In this document: piece after piece, positions 13,940 to 21,583 of the stretch
How the letters are laid out: each line of letters begins with the position of its first letter
Numbering within the stretch: the stretch's first letter is position 1
Assembly: GCA_964644465.1 (NCBI GenBank)
Contig: CAZXVU010000007.1
Coordinates: 1-35,728 of the forward strand
DNA length: 35,728 nt
Direction: 5' to 3'
DNA from: CAZXVU01 sp964644465
Lineage (GTDB): Bacteria; Chlamydiota; Chlamydiia; Chlamydiales; SM23-39
Made by a program: the position numbers and the translations under genes
The notes under the pieces: generated by a model
What the model was told of the DNA's origin: nothing
Databases searched by the model: none
What the model saw: only the letters and a program-made list of their open reading frames with translations

Positions 13940-14953
13940 ATGTTAATCACAATCAAAAAATCTGCGCATCGCGATGAAATCCATGCGCTCCGTCAACTCC
14001 TCGACCTGCATGGTCTAGGACATCGCGTTTGTTTGACCCAAGAACAGACGATCATCGGCTTGGAAAGAACTCCTTCCGAATCCGTTGCAGGCGAATTGAA
14101 AAATCAGCCTGCAGTAGAAAAGCTGACCCAGATTAAAACCCCCTTCAAACTCGCAAGTTTGGCCTTCCAGCCAGAAAAGACGGTCATTGAAATCAATGGG
14201 GTCAAAATCGGCGGTCAGCAAATCATCTTAATGGCAGGTCCTTGCGCCATTGAGAGTAAAGAACAGTTGGAAACGATCGCAGAGGAGCTGCGCGATTGCG
14301 GTGCGTCTGTTCTCCGAGGCTCGGCGTACAAGCCGCGCACTTCCCCATACAGTTTCCAGGGCATGGGCCCAGAGGGTCTGAAAATCCACAAAGAAGCTCA
14401 AAAGAAGCATGGAATGCTCATTGAGACGGAAGTGATGGACATCCGCGATGTAGCGCTTGTTGCAGAGCATGTGGACATCATCCGGATCGGCGCGCGGAAC
14501 ATGCAGAACTTCGATCTCTTGAAAGAAGTGGGTGGGTGTGGAAAACCGGTCATTCTAAAACGGGGCATCTCAGCCACCATCGAAGAATGGCTTTTAAGCG
14601 CTGAATACATCATGGCCCACGGAAACCACCAAGTCATCCTTTGCGAGAGGGGCATTCGGACGTTCGAAAATGCGACCCGAAGCACGCTCGATTTGAGCAG
14701 CATTCCTGTGGTCAAGCAATTGACCCACTTGCCTGTCATTGTCGATCCTAGCCATGCAGCAGGCCGCAAAGAGCTGATCCCAGCTCTGTCAAAGGCAGCA
14801 ATCGCCGCGGGAGCTGATGGACTCTTAATCGAAGTGCATCACGATCCAAAGGGCGCAAAATGCGATGGAAAGCAGGCTCTGCTTCCTGAAGAGTTGAAAG
14901 TGCTCACCTTGGAATTGAAAAAAGTGGCCGAAGCGATTGGGAGGTCATTATGA
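13940..14953 (+). CDS. aroF: 3-deoxy-7-phosphoheptulonate (DAHP) synthase
   Basis: This enzyme condenses phosphoenolpyruvate and erythrose 4-phosphate in the first step of the shikimate pathway. At 337 aa it is the type I-beta form with an N-terminal ferredoxin-like domain (about 1-75, LITIKKSAHRDEIHALRQLL) before the barrel. Barrel motifs are all present: AGPCAIESKEQLE, LRGSAYKPRTSPYSFQG, IIRIGARNMQNFDLL, KRGISATIEEWLLSAEYI, CERGIRTFE, and the metal and substrate region VDPSHAAGRKE. In this class the N-terminal domain is often the site of feedback control. GAGG at 13924-13927 lies 12 bases before the ATG. It is the first structural gene of a tightly overlapping operon under the Phe/Tyr leader. 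The symbol is generic; aroG is equally used. Confidence 0.93.
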   Translation: MLITIKKSAHRDEIHALRQLLDLHGLGHRVCLTQEQTIIGLERTPSESVAGELKNQPAVEKLTQIKTPFKLASLAFQPEKTVIEINGVKIGGQQIILMAGPCAIESKEQLETIAEELRDCGASVLRGSAYKPRTSPYSFQGMGPEGLKIHKEAQKKHGMLIETEVMDIRDVALVAEHVDIIRIGARNMQNFDLLKEVGGCGKPVILKRGISATIEEWLLSAEYIMAHGNHQVILCERGIRTFENATRSTLDLSSIPVVKQLTHLPVIVDPSHAAGRKELIPALSKAAIAAGADGLLIEVHHDPKGAKCDGKQALLPEELKVLTLELKKVAEAIGRSL

Positions 14954-15216
14954 CGCTTCCTGAACTGCGGAATAAAATCGATGATATCAATCATCAGCTG
15001 ATCGCGCTTCTCGGTGAGAGGCTAGAGGTTGCCAAATTAATAGCTGTCCACAAAAAAAACGAGAAGCTCCCTATCCTTGATGCTGTCCGAGAAGAGAAGA
15101 TCAAAGAGAGCGTAAAAAAACTCGCGAAAGAGCATTCTTTAAGCCCAACCATCATCGAAGAGATCTTCACCATCCTCATGGACTACACCCGTTTGGAAAT
15201 GGAGTTGGCACGATGA
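14950..15216 (+). CDS. Chorismate mutase, AroQ type (88 aa)
   Basis: It converts chorismate to prephenate, the branch point to Phe and Tyr. The protein is a stand-alone AroQ-alpha-sized helical unit with the expected pattern: LRNKIDDINHQLIALLGERLEVAKLIAVHKK, the D-x-x-RE segment (DAVREEKI) and a C-terminal helix (IIEEIFTILMDYTRLEME). The Arg and Lys positions that bind the substrate carboxylates in helix 1 (Arg of LRNKID, Arg of GERLEVAK, Lys of HKK) are present. Its ATG overlaps the DAHP synthase stop by four bases (ATGA), and its own stop overlaps the next gene the same way, so translation is coupled. Confidence 0.92.
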   Translation: MTLPELRNKIDDINHQLIALLGERLEVAKLIAVHKKNEKLPILDAVREEKIKESVKKLAKEHSLSPTIIEEIFTILMDYTRLEMELAR

Positions 15217-15992
15217 AGATCTCCTACCAAGGCATAGAAGGATCTTTCAGCCATAGAACGGCGATGAGGCATTTCGGTGCGAATTGCGAATATATCGGTT
15301 TGCCCACATTCGAAGAGGCGTTTCGGGCTGTTGAAGGGGGAAGAGCGGATCTTGCTCTCTTGCCGATTGAAAACACTTTGGCAGGGACGATTTTTGAAAC
15401 GCTCGATCTGTTGAATCAAGGCGCATTGCAGATCATTGGCGAGACAGATACGCGCATCGAGCATAGCCTTCTCGTTCTTCCTGGCGCCAAGAATATCAAG
15501 AAGGTCCTTTCTCATCCGAAAGCACTTGCGCAATGCACTCGCTTTTTTCAAGAGCATCCAGAAATCCAGGCCGTTCCTCATTACGATACTGCGGGGGCTG
15601 CCTTGGATGTTGCGAAGATGAAGGATCCTTCTTGCGCCGCCATTGCCAATTGCGCCGCTGCGGAAATCTATGGACTGGAAGTTCTATCGCAAGGCATCGA
15701 AGACCATCCAGAGAATTATACCCGGTTTTTACTTCTCGCGAGACAAGGGACAGAGGGTAAAAAATGCACTCTTCATTTTACCTTAGAACACTGTCCTGGC
15801 AGTCTTGGAAAGGTATTAACTGTGATCGGGCGATTTGGCAATCTCACCCAAATCGTATCGCGTCCTTTAATCGGCCATCCCTATGAATATGGATTTTTTG
15901 TCGATTTTGTAGGACCAACTCCTCTTCTTTTGGAGGAGCTCAAGAAAATGACAAAAACCATGAAAATATTAGGGCGCTACGATGGGCTTTAA
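15213..15992 (+). CDS. pheA: Prephenate dehydratase with ACT domain
   Basis: It makes phenylpyruvate from prephenate in the Phe branch. The 259-aa protein has the two-lobed catalytic domain (ISYQGIEGSFSHRTAM, LLPIENTLAGTI, VPHYDTAGAALDVAK, GIEDHPENYTRFLLL with the catalytic Thr-Arg-Phe). A C-terminal ACT domain follows from about residue 180 (CTLHFTLEHCPGSLGKVL, NLTQIVSRPLIG). The ACT motifs correspond to the GAL and ESRP motifs that bind Phe in feedback-inhibited enzymes; the second reads VSRP here. Both transcript attenuation and allosteric control by Phe are therefore plausible. Unlike E. coli PheA, the mutase is a separate neighbouring gene. The start overlaps the mutase stop (ATGA). Confidence 0.94.
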   Translation: MKISYQGIEGSFSHRTAMRHFGANCEYIGLPTFEEAFRAVEGGRADLALLPIENTLAGTIFETLDLLNQGALQIIGETDTRIEHSLLVLPGAKNIKKVLSHPKALAQCTRFFQEHPEIQAVPHYDTAGAALDVAKMKDPSCAAIANCAAAEIYGLEVLSQGIEDHPENYTRFLLLARQGTEGKKCTLHFTLEHCPGSLGKVLTVIGRFGNLTQIVSRPLIGHPYEYGFFVDFVGPTPLLLEELKKMTKTMKILGRYDGL

Positions 15993-16551
15993 AAGAATTG
16001 GAATTATCGGCCTTGGCCTGATGGGAGGATCCATTGCAAAAGGACTCGAGGGAAAAAAAGAGATCATCACAGANNNNNNNNNNNNNNNNNNNNNNNNNNN
16101 NNNNNNNNNNNNNNNNNNNNNNNNNNNNNNNNNNNNNNNNNNNNNNNNNNNNNNNNNNNNNNNNNNNNNNNNNGAACATAGCGATCCCCACCTTTTTCAA
16201 GGAGCGCCATGGGTCGTCACGCCTCATGATAAAAACAGGCCGGAAACTCTCGAAAAAGTGGAAGAGCTTATTCTTCTTTTAGGCGCTCATCCTCTCCAGA
16301 TGGATCCACGGATCCATGATCAAAGAGCTGCTTTGATCTCGCATGTTCCTCACATCCTTTCCAAAGCTCTTCTTCAATTTGCAATCGATCAAGATCCGGA
16401 AAGCCTGCAAATGGCAGGGCCTGGTTTTAAATCGATGACGCGGCTTGCAAAAGACAATCCCAGTTTGCATGCAGAAATTGGACAGCACAATAAAAACAAC
16501 ATTAAAAACAGCCTCAGGCTCTACATTGAGCTTCTGGAGGGCCATTTATGA
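15982..16551 (+). CDS. tyrA: Prephenate dehydrogenase (interrupted by assembly gap)
   Basis: It oxidises prephenate to 4-hydroxyphenylpyruvate for Tyr. The N-terminus has an NAD(P)-binding Rossmann start, IGIIGLGLMGGSIAKGLEG. After the gap come PWVVTPHDKNRPETLEKVEEL and the family-typical HDQRAALISHVPHILSKALL, then MAGPGFKSMTRLAKDNP. The 100-N gap (16074-16173) removes the middle of the coding region. The frame happens to be kept with a 100-base gap only because N is read through, so true length and intactness are unknown. From the usual size (about 280 aa) more than 100 bases are probably missing. The start overlaps pheA by 11 bases and the end overlaps the aminotransferase by 4. Confidence 0.88.
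   Translation: MGFKRIGIIGLGLMGGSIAKGLEGKKEIITXXXXXXXXXXXXXXXXXXXXXXXXXXXXXXXXXXEHSDPHLFQGAPWVVTPHDKNRPETLEKVEELILLLGAHPLQMDPRIHDQRAALISHVPHILSKALLQFAIDQDPESLQMAGPGFKSMTRLAKDNPSLHAEIGQHNKNNIKNSLRLYIELLEGHL
16074..16173. other. Assembly gap (100 N) inside tyrA
   Basis: A run of exactly 100 N with the two ends of one gene on either side. The real gap length is unknown. Confidence 0.97.
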
Positions 16552-17663
16552 AAAAATTCAATCCTTCTCTCACCAATATCATCACTGCCCGCGCCAATGA
16601 GATGCAAAGCCAAGGGATCCACATCTTTAATTTTGCCTCAGGAGACCCTGTCCTTAAAAATCATCCTTCAATTACAGAAGGCATTCTTACAGAAAAGAGC
16701 CCCTATGCACCTGTTGCTGGTTTTTTCGACTTGCGTAAAGCGGCTGCAGACTGGATGAACCGGCGCTATAAAACACAGTTTGGCATTGAAAATACCGTTG
16801 TTACTTGCGGGGGGAAATTCGGCCTTTACGCGGCGTTTCAAATCCTCCTGGAAGCTGGTGACGAGGTCCTTTTCCCCGCCCCATACTGGGTTTCTTATCC
16901 GGAAATGATCCGTCTTGCCCGCGGGAATCCAAAAGCCATTCCAACGACGGAACAAAACAACTGGAAGATCACACCTGATGACCTGAAGCGCCATCTCACT
17001 GCAAAAACAAAAATTCTTCTTCTGAATAATCCCTGCAACCCCACAGGCGCTCTCTATTCGCGCTCAGAACTTGCAGCTCTTCTTCAAGCGGCAGCAGAGG
17101 CAAACCTGTTCATCATCGCCGATGAAGTGTATAGCGAACTTGTCTACGATGGAGCTGAATTCGTTTCCTGTTCCTCTTTCCCTGAATACGCATCGCACAC
17201 TCTCATCATTGAAAGCTGTTCGAAAAACTTTGGGATGGCCGGTTGGCGCGTAGGCTTTGCTTTCGGGCCAAAAGAGCTCATTACCTCAATGATCGCTCTG
17301 CAAAGCCAAAGCACAACAGGCACTTCTCATATCAGCCAGCGGGCAGCCCTAGCTGCGCTGCAACATTCTGAAGAGGTTGCAGCCAATGTGCGCAATGCGA
17401 TGCAAAAAAGGCGCGATCTCTTTTTCAAAACCTATAATCGGCTCTTTGGAACTCATCACAAGCCAGTGGAAGCGACGATCTATTTCTTTGCGCCGATTCA
17501 TAGAGACTCTTTAAAAGCGTGCGAAGAGATCCTTGCAAAAACTCGCGTAGCGCTGGTTCCCGGCATCGCCTTCGGGATGGAAGGCTACGTCCGTTTCGCC
17601 TTCTCAGAAACTGAAGAAGAGATCATCAAAGGTCTTGAAATTTTAAAGCAATTTACCCGATAG
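16548..17663 (+). CDS. Class I aminotransferase, aspartate/aromatic type
   Basis: This PLP-dependent fold-type I aminotransferase (371 aa) shows FNFASGDPVLKNHPSI, APVAGFFDLRKAAADWMNRR, LLNNPCNPTGALYS, FIIADEVYSELVYDGAEF and SCSKNFGMAGWRVGFAFGP with the PLP-binding Lys. As the last enzyme gene in the operon it most likely transaminates phenylpyruvate and 4-hydroxyphenylpyruvate to Phe and Tyr, with Glu or Asp as donor. Aspartate aminotransferase activity (aspC-like) cannot be excluded from sequence. The ATG overlaps the tyrA stop (ATGA). The operon continues, 34 bases later, with a small lipoprotein gene. Confidence 0.9.
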   Translation: MKKFNPSLTNIITARANEMQSQGIHIFNFASGDPVLKNHPSITEGILTEKSPYAPVAGFFDLRKAAADWMNRRYKTQFGIENTVVTCGGKFGLYAAFQILLEAGDEVLFPAPYWVSYPEMIRLARGNPKAIPTTEQNNWKITPDDLKRHLTAKTKILLLNNPCNPTGALYSRSELAALLQAAAEANLFIIADEVYSELVYDGAEFVSCSSFPEYASHTLIIESCSKNFGMAGWRVGFAFGPKELITSMIALQSQSTTGTSHISQRAALAALQHSEEVAANVRNAMQKRRDLFFKTYNRLFGTHHKPVEATIYFFAPIHRDSLKACEEILAKTRVALVPGIAFGMEGYVRFAFSETEEEIIKGLEILKQFTR

Positions 17664-17697
17664 TCAAGAAATCAGGATTGATTATTTTGGAGACCTT

Positions 17698-17886
17698 ATG
17701 AGATTCCTTTTACTCTCTTTAGTTGTATTAGCAGGCTGTTCGTGCGATCGCAATCAAACAGAAGAGCGTCGCCCTCCCAATGAGCCAAGACAACGGGATG
17801 CCAATTGCTCATGCGCCCCAGACTGCTATCTTAAACAAGAACATTGCGGCTGCAGCAATACATGCGCATGCAGATATAGTCCTTAA
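17698..17886 (+). CDS. Small Cys-rich lipoprotein (62 aa)
   Basis: GGAG at 17689-17692 supports the ATG at 17698. Residues 1-14 form a lipoprotein signal (MRFLLLSLVVLAGC) with the lipobox LAGC, predicting a lipidated Cys14. The mature 49 residues begin CSCDRNQ, then a charged Pro/Arg spacer (RRPPNEPRQRD), then a dense Cys cluster, NCSCAPDCYLKQEHCGCSN followed by TCACRY. Total Cys is about ten. It could be disulphide-crosslinked in the envelope, as the unrelated chlamydial Cys-rich lipoprotein OmcA is, or bind metal like metallothioneins. I cannot tell which. It may be co-transcribed with the aromatic operon. It converges with the efflux operon, ending 4 bases from its last stop. Confidence 0.7.
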   Translation: MRFLLLSLVVLAGCSCDRNQTEERRPPNEPRQRDANCSCAPDCYLKQEHCGCSNTCACRYSP

Positions 17887-17890
17887 AAAA

Positions 17891-19357
17891 TCAAGGTTCT
17901 TTTTGGCATTCTTGCGAGCTTTCCCATCCCCCGCCTAGGGCTTTATAAAGAGAAATGAGATCGGAAAGAGTTGCAGTTTCGCCATTGATGAAGCTTTGTT
18001 CGGCTGAGAGATATTGTCTCAGCATGTCTAGATATTGGACTTGGTTGACGAGCCCTTTTTCGTAACGCTCATAGGTAAGCATTACGAGAATTTCATATTT
18101 TTGGAGGGTCTCGTACAAATTGCCAACCCGTTTGATGTCCTGATTATAGGTCGTTAAGAATTGCTCTGCCTCTTGAAGAGCTTTGAGTACAACCCGCATG
18201 TAATTTTCAGCAGCAAAGGTCCTCGCTGCTTGGCTTGCATGCAAATTCCCAAAAAGAAGCCCTCCTTGAAAGAGAGGGGTCATTAAATCGCCGCCATAGG
18301 CAAAAGTCCTGCTTTTCCAATCAAAAAGGTTGCCGAAATTGAGCGATTGAAGGCCTCCATCTCCGAAAAGGGAAATGGTAGGAAAGAAGGATGCCATGGC
18401 AACGCCGACGTTTGCTGTCGCAGATGCTAACTGTCGCTCTGCAGCGCGGACATCAGGTCTTCTTCGAAGGATTTCCGACCTGAGGCCAATGGCCACTTCA
18501 TGCGGCAATTTTGGCAAAGGCTGTGGAGGAAGAAGCTCCGGTAGGAGAGTTTCCGGCGGCTCGCCCGTTAAAACGGAGATCGCATAAATATTTTTATATG
18601 CTTCAGCAACGAGAGGCGGCAACTGCGCTTTGGCCGAACTTAACTGCGCTTGAATATTTTCATAGTCCAATCTGTTGATATACCCATCTTTGAAACTTTC
18701 CCGTAAGATCGAGGCTGTTTTTTCAAGCAGCTCTACATTTTCTTCGACGAGTTGAGCCAGTTTTTGATTCGCCCGAAGCAGGATATAATTGCGGGCGATC
18801 TCAGCCATGGCCGTTAGGAGAATGTCATTTCTTTGTTCAATCGCGGTTCCAATCGCAGCGCCAGCCGCTTCCACGCTCCGTTGAGTCTTGCCAAAGATAT
18901 CGAGTTCCCAGGTTGCATCGAAAAGAAAGTTAAACAAGTTTTGGATTTGCGGAATTTGCACAGCAAAAGGAAGTCCAGTCACAGTAGATACCGTCCCAGG
19001 CAAACTTCCCACGGCAGGTCCGATAGCAAAAATAGGACCATTTTTACTAAAATAAGTCTTCGCTGCATTGAAATCGGCGCTGATTTGAGGATATAGACTC
19101 GAGGCTGCCACTTGACGCAATGCTATGGCCTGCAGAACATTGGCCTCTGCGGCTAGCACATCGCGGTTATGAATCGCTGCTTTTGCAATATATTGCGTCA
19201 AAAGCGGCTCTTCAAATAGATTCCACCAATCGACGACTGGCTCGTCTTTTGAAGCAGTATCTACCCATTCCTCAGAGACTTGAACCTCGGGAGGAACGTG
19301 TTTCGGCCCAATTAAGCATCCCCCCAGCAAAAGTAAAAAGAGGATATATTTTTTCAC
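17891..19357 (-). CDS. TolC/NodT-like outer-membrane efflux lipoprotein
   Basis: This is the outer-membrane channel of the adjacent ABC exporter. A longer frame begins at 19426, but the GTG at 19357 is preferred. It overlaps the upstream permease stop (GTGA) and gives the signal VKKYILFLLLLGGCLIGPKHV, with lipobox LGGC as in NodT-type factors. The mature start, PKHVPPEVQVSEEW then WWNLFEEPLLTQYIAKA, is family-typical. Two outer-membrane efflux repeats follow, with long helical coiled coils (for example YGGDLMTPLFQGGLLFGNLHA, RRPDVRAAERQLASATANVG). The length of 488 aa is normal. It is the last gene of the operon hlyD-ABC-permease-permease-tolC. Confidence 0.92.
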   Translation of the reverse strand: MKKYILFLLLLGGCLIGPKHVPPEVQVSEEWVDTASKDEPVVDWWNLFEEPLLTQYIAKAAIHNRDVLAAEANVLQAIALRQVAASSLYPQISADFNAAKTYFSKNGPIFAIGPAVGSLPGTVSTVTGLPFAVQIPQIQNLFNFLFDATWELDIFGKTQRSVEAAGAAIGTAIEQRNDILLTAMAEIARNYILLRANQKLAQLVEENVELLEKTASILRESFKDGYINRLDYENIQAQLSSAKAQLPPLVAEAYKNIYAISVLTGEPPETLLPELLPPQPLPKLPHEVAIGLRSEILRRRPDVRAAERQLASATANVGVAMASFFPTISLFGDGGLQSLNFGNLFDWKSRTFAYGGDLMTPLFQGGLLFGNLHASQAARTFAAENYMRVVLKALQEAEQFLTTYNQDIKRVGNLYETLQKYEILVMLTYERYEKGLVNQVQYLDMLRQYLSAEQSFINGETATLSDLISLYKALGGGWESSQECQKEP

Positions 19358-20463
19358 GCGAGCCTCTTTTTGAAGAAGATTCCGGCCAAAAAGATATTGC
19401 AACAACCGATGATGGCCATTGGCCAAATATTATTGAGAACATGCGATGCAGGCATGTTTTTAAGAAAAAGTCCCTTACTAATAATGAGCATGTATTTAAG
19501 AGGGATCAAATAGCTGAATGGCTGAAGCCAAACAGGCATATTTTCTACCGGTGTAGCAAAACCTGCCAGAAGCACAGAAGGGACCATAAAGACGAAGGTT
19601 CCCAGAGCGGCCTGCTGTTGGGTGTAGCTTAGGGATGAAATAAATAGTCCAATGCCGCTGATCGCACAGACGAAGACAAATTGACTCAAGACAAGTAAAA
19701 GAAACGAGCCTGTAAAAGGCACTTTATACAGGAGAATGCCAACGATCATGAGGAAGATTCCTTCCAACATCCCGATCACAATGCCAGGAACGATTTTCCC
19801 GATAAGGATCTCGAAAGGGACGAGAGGAGAGACAAGTAGTTGGTCGAAGGTACCCAATTCCCTTTCTCTGGCAACGGACTGGGTAGTGACGACAAGGCAC
19901 GAAAGCATGGTGAGCACAGCGACGAGACAAGGAATATTGTACCAGGGATAAATAAGATTTGGGTTGAACCATACACGGGGAAAAAGTTCGGCATTTTGCT
20001 GCTTGATTCGGGCATTGGATGTAAAATCGCGGTTAAATTGCTCTAGGATTGTTGTCGTATACCCCAAAAGAATTTGCGCAGTATTTGATTTTCTTCCATC
20101 TAAAATGACCTGAACTTCCGCTGTATTTTTCTGATCGAGGTTCCGTGAAAATTGTTCATCGATAGAGATGACTAAAGGCCCTTTTTGTTGATCGATAAAC
20201 GGATTGATCTCTTCAACGCTTTTTAAATAGACAATATGGCTGAAGAACTTAGAGCCATGAAACCTTTGCACCAGTTCAAAAGCTTGTTCTCCAGAGTCGC
20301 GGTTCAAGATGCCGATGGGAATATTTTTCACATCCAAGGTAGCTGCCGGAGTGAAGATGATCAACTGAAGTATCGGCGGGAGCAAGATAGAAATCCGCGC
20401 TCTTTTGTCTTTAAGGACCGCAAGAAATTCTTTCTTGATCAATGCTAAAATGCGAATGAGCAC
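19354..20463 (-). CDS. ABC-2 type permease (YbhR-like)
   Basis: This inner-membrane subunit of the exporter has 369 aa, with a cytoplasmic start VLIRILALIKKEFLAVLKDKR, TM1 near residues 24-45 and a large periplasmic domain (about 50-170). Five membrane segments follow, containing the ABC-2 hallmark VARERELGTFDQLLVSPL and later VPSVLLAGFATPVENMP. The start is GTG at 20463, one base after the stop of the preceding permease. With its sister permease it forms a heterodimer of the YbhS-YbhR kind. The exported substrate is not predictable from sequence; E. coli relatives export drugs or cations. Confidence 0.9.
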   Translation of the reverse strand: MLIRILALIKKEFLAVLKDKRARISILLPPILQLIIFTPAATLDVKNIPIGILNRDSGEQAFELVQRFHGSKFFSHIVYLKSVEEINPFIDQQKGPLVISIDEQFSRNLDQKNTAEVQVILDGRKSNTAQILLGYTTTILEQFNRDFTSNARIKQQNAELFPRVWFNPNLIYPWYNIPCLVAVLTMLSCLVVTTQSVARERELGTFDQLLVSPLVPFEILIGKIVPGIVIGMLEGIFLMIVGILLYKVPFTGSFLLLVLSQFVFVCAISGIGLFISSLSYTQQQAALGTFVFMVPSVLLAGFATPVENMPVWLQPFSYLIPLKYMLIISKGLFLKNMPASHVLNNIWPMAIIGCCNIFLAGIFFKKRLA

Positions 20464-20464
20464 T

Positions 20465-21583
20465 TCAATCCAGCCTTTTTTTTGTCTTATGCACGGTGAT
20501 CCAGAAAAAGAAAATCCCTATTAAGGTCATTGGAATTAGGTTCCAGAGGATCAAAGGCCAAACATTGCCTACGAGGAAGAGGGTTTGAATGCTTTGGACG
20601 AAATATCTCGCTGGGATGACATAAGTGATGCATTGGATCCAAAAAGGCATGCTGTAGATTTCAAAAAGGAACCCAGAAAGGATATATGCAGGCAAAAAGC
20701 CTGCAACAAGAGCAATTTGATAAGCGAATATCTGCTCTCTGGAAACAGTGGAGATCATAAGGCCGAGGCCCATCGCGCAAAATAAAAAGGCGGTGGCAAC
20801 CACTCCTAGCAATAAATAGGAACCTATGAAAGGCAAACCAAAAACGACGATTGTTACGAAGACGCAGATCACCATCGAGACCATCCCTAACAGATAATAG
20901 GGAATCACCTTGCTCAACACCAACTCACCTCTAGTTACAGGCGTAGAGATCATCGCCTCCATTGTCCCCCGCTCCCACTCGCGCGCCACCACAAGGGCAG
21001 TGAGAAGCGTGCCAATAAGCGTCATAGTAATACCCAGTGAACCCGAAAGAAGGAAATACCGGCTTTCTAAAGGCTCGTTGAACCAGACTCGCGGCGCCGC
21101 AACGATGTGGGGAAGCCCTTTTAATGATTCGCTGATCCCCTCTTGCTCCAGCCAATTCGCAAAAGCTCCCTGGGCATAATATTTAACGAAATTTGCGGTG
21201 TTGGTTTCGCTTCCATCGGCGATAACTTGTATAGGAGCAATCCGGTTCGGGTCTGCCCGGAATTCGGAAAAATAGGAAGGGATTACGACGAAGCCCCGTA
21301 TTGACCCTCGGGTAATATCTTCATATAACTCTCTACGGTCATGGACGATTTTCACAGTAAAATAGCGCGAATCAGTGAACGATTTGGCTAAACTTTGCGC
21401 ATCTGGCGAGGTATCTTCCATGACAAGACCAATCCGCAAGTGATCCAAGTCCAGAGAAACTCCATATCCATATAAAAAAAGGAGGAGCAAAGGAAGCACT
21501 ACGCTAATGAGGAGCGTGCTCGGATCGCGGAAGATCTGATAAAACTCCTTTTTCATCAAAGCGAGCAGCCTTCTACTCTCCAT
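20465..21583 (-). CDS. ABC-2 type permease (YbhS-like)
   Basis: This is the sister permease, 372 aa, starting MESRRLLALMKKEFYQIFRDPSTLL. It has the same fold: one N-terminal membrane helix (LLISVVLPLLLLFLYGYGVSL), a periplasmic domain with FVVIPSYFSEFRADPNRIAPIQVIADGSETNTANF, then VVAREWERGTMEAMISTPV and five further helices, with LPAYILSGFLFEIYSMPFWIQ. Its ATG overlaps the end of the ATPase gene by 11 bases, so translation is coupled. The two permeases share recognisable similarity, consistent with an old duplication. Confidence 0.9.
   Translation of the reverse strand: MESRRLLALMKKEFYQIFRDPSTLLISVVLPLLLLFLYGYGVSLDLDHLRIGLVMEDTSPDAQSLAKSFTDSRYFTVKIVHDRRELYEDITRGSIRGFVVIPSYFSEFRADPNRIAPIQVIADGSETNTANFVKYYAQGAFANWLEQEGISESLKGLPHIVAAPRVWFNEPLESRYFLLSGSLGITMTLIGTLLTALVVAREWERGTMEAMISTPVTRGELVLSKVIPYYLLGMVSMVICVFVTIVVFGLPFIGSYLLLGVVATAFLFCAMGLGLMISTVSREQIFAYQIALVAGFLPAYILSGFLFEIYSMPFWIQCITYVIPARYFVQSIQTLFLVGNVWPLILWNLIPMTLIGIFFFWITVHKTKKRLD

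Noticed and set aside
19358..19426. Longer start for the TolC-like protein
   Set aside because: It lies within the upstream permease gene and would bury the lipoprotein signal. The GTG at 19357 with GTGA overlap is better.
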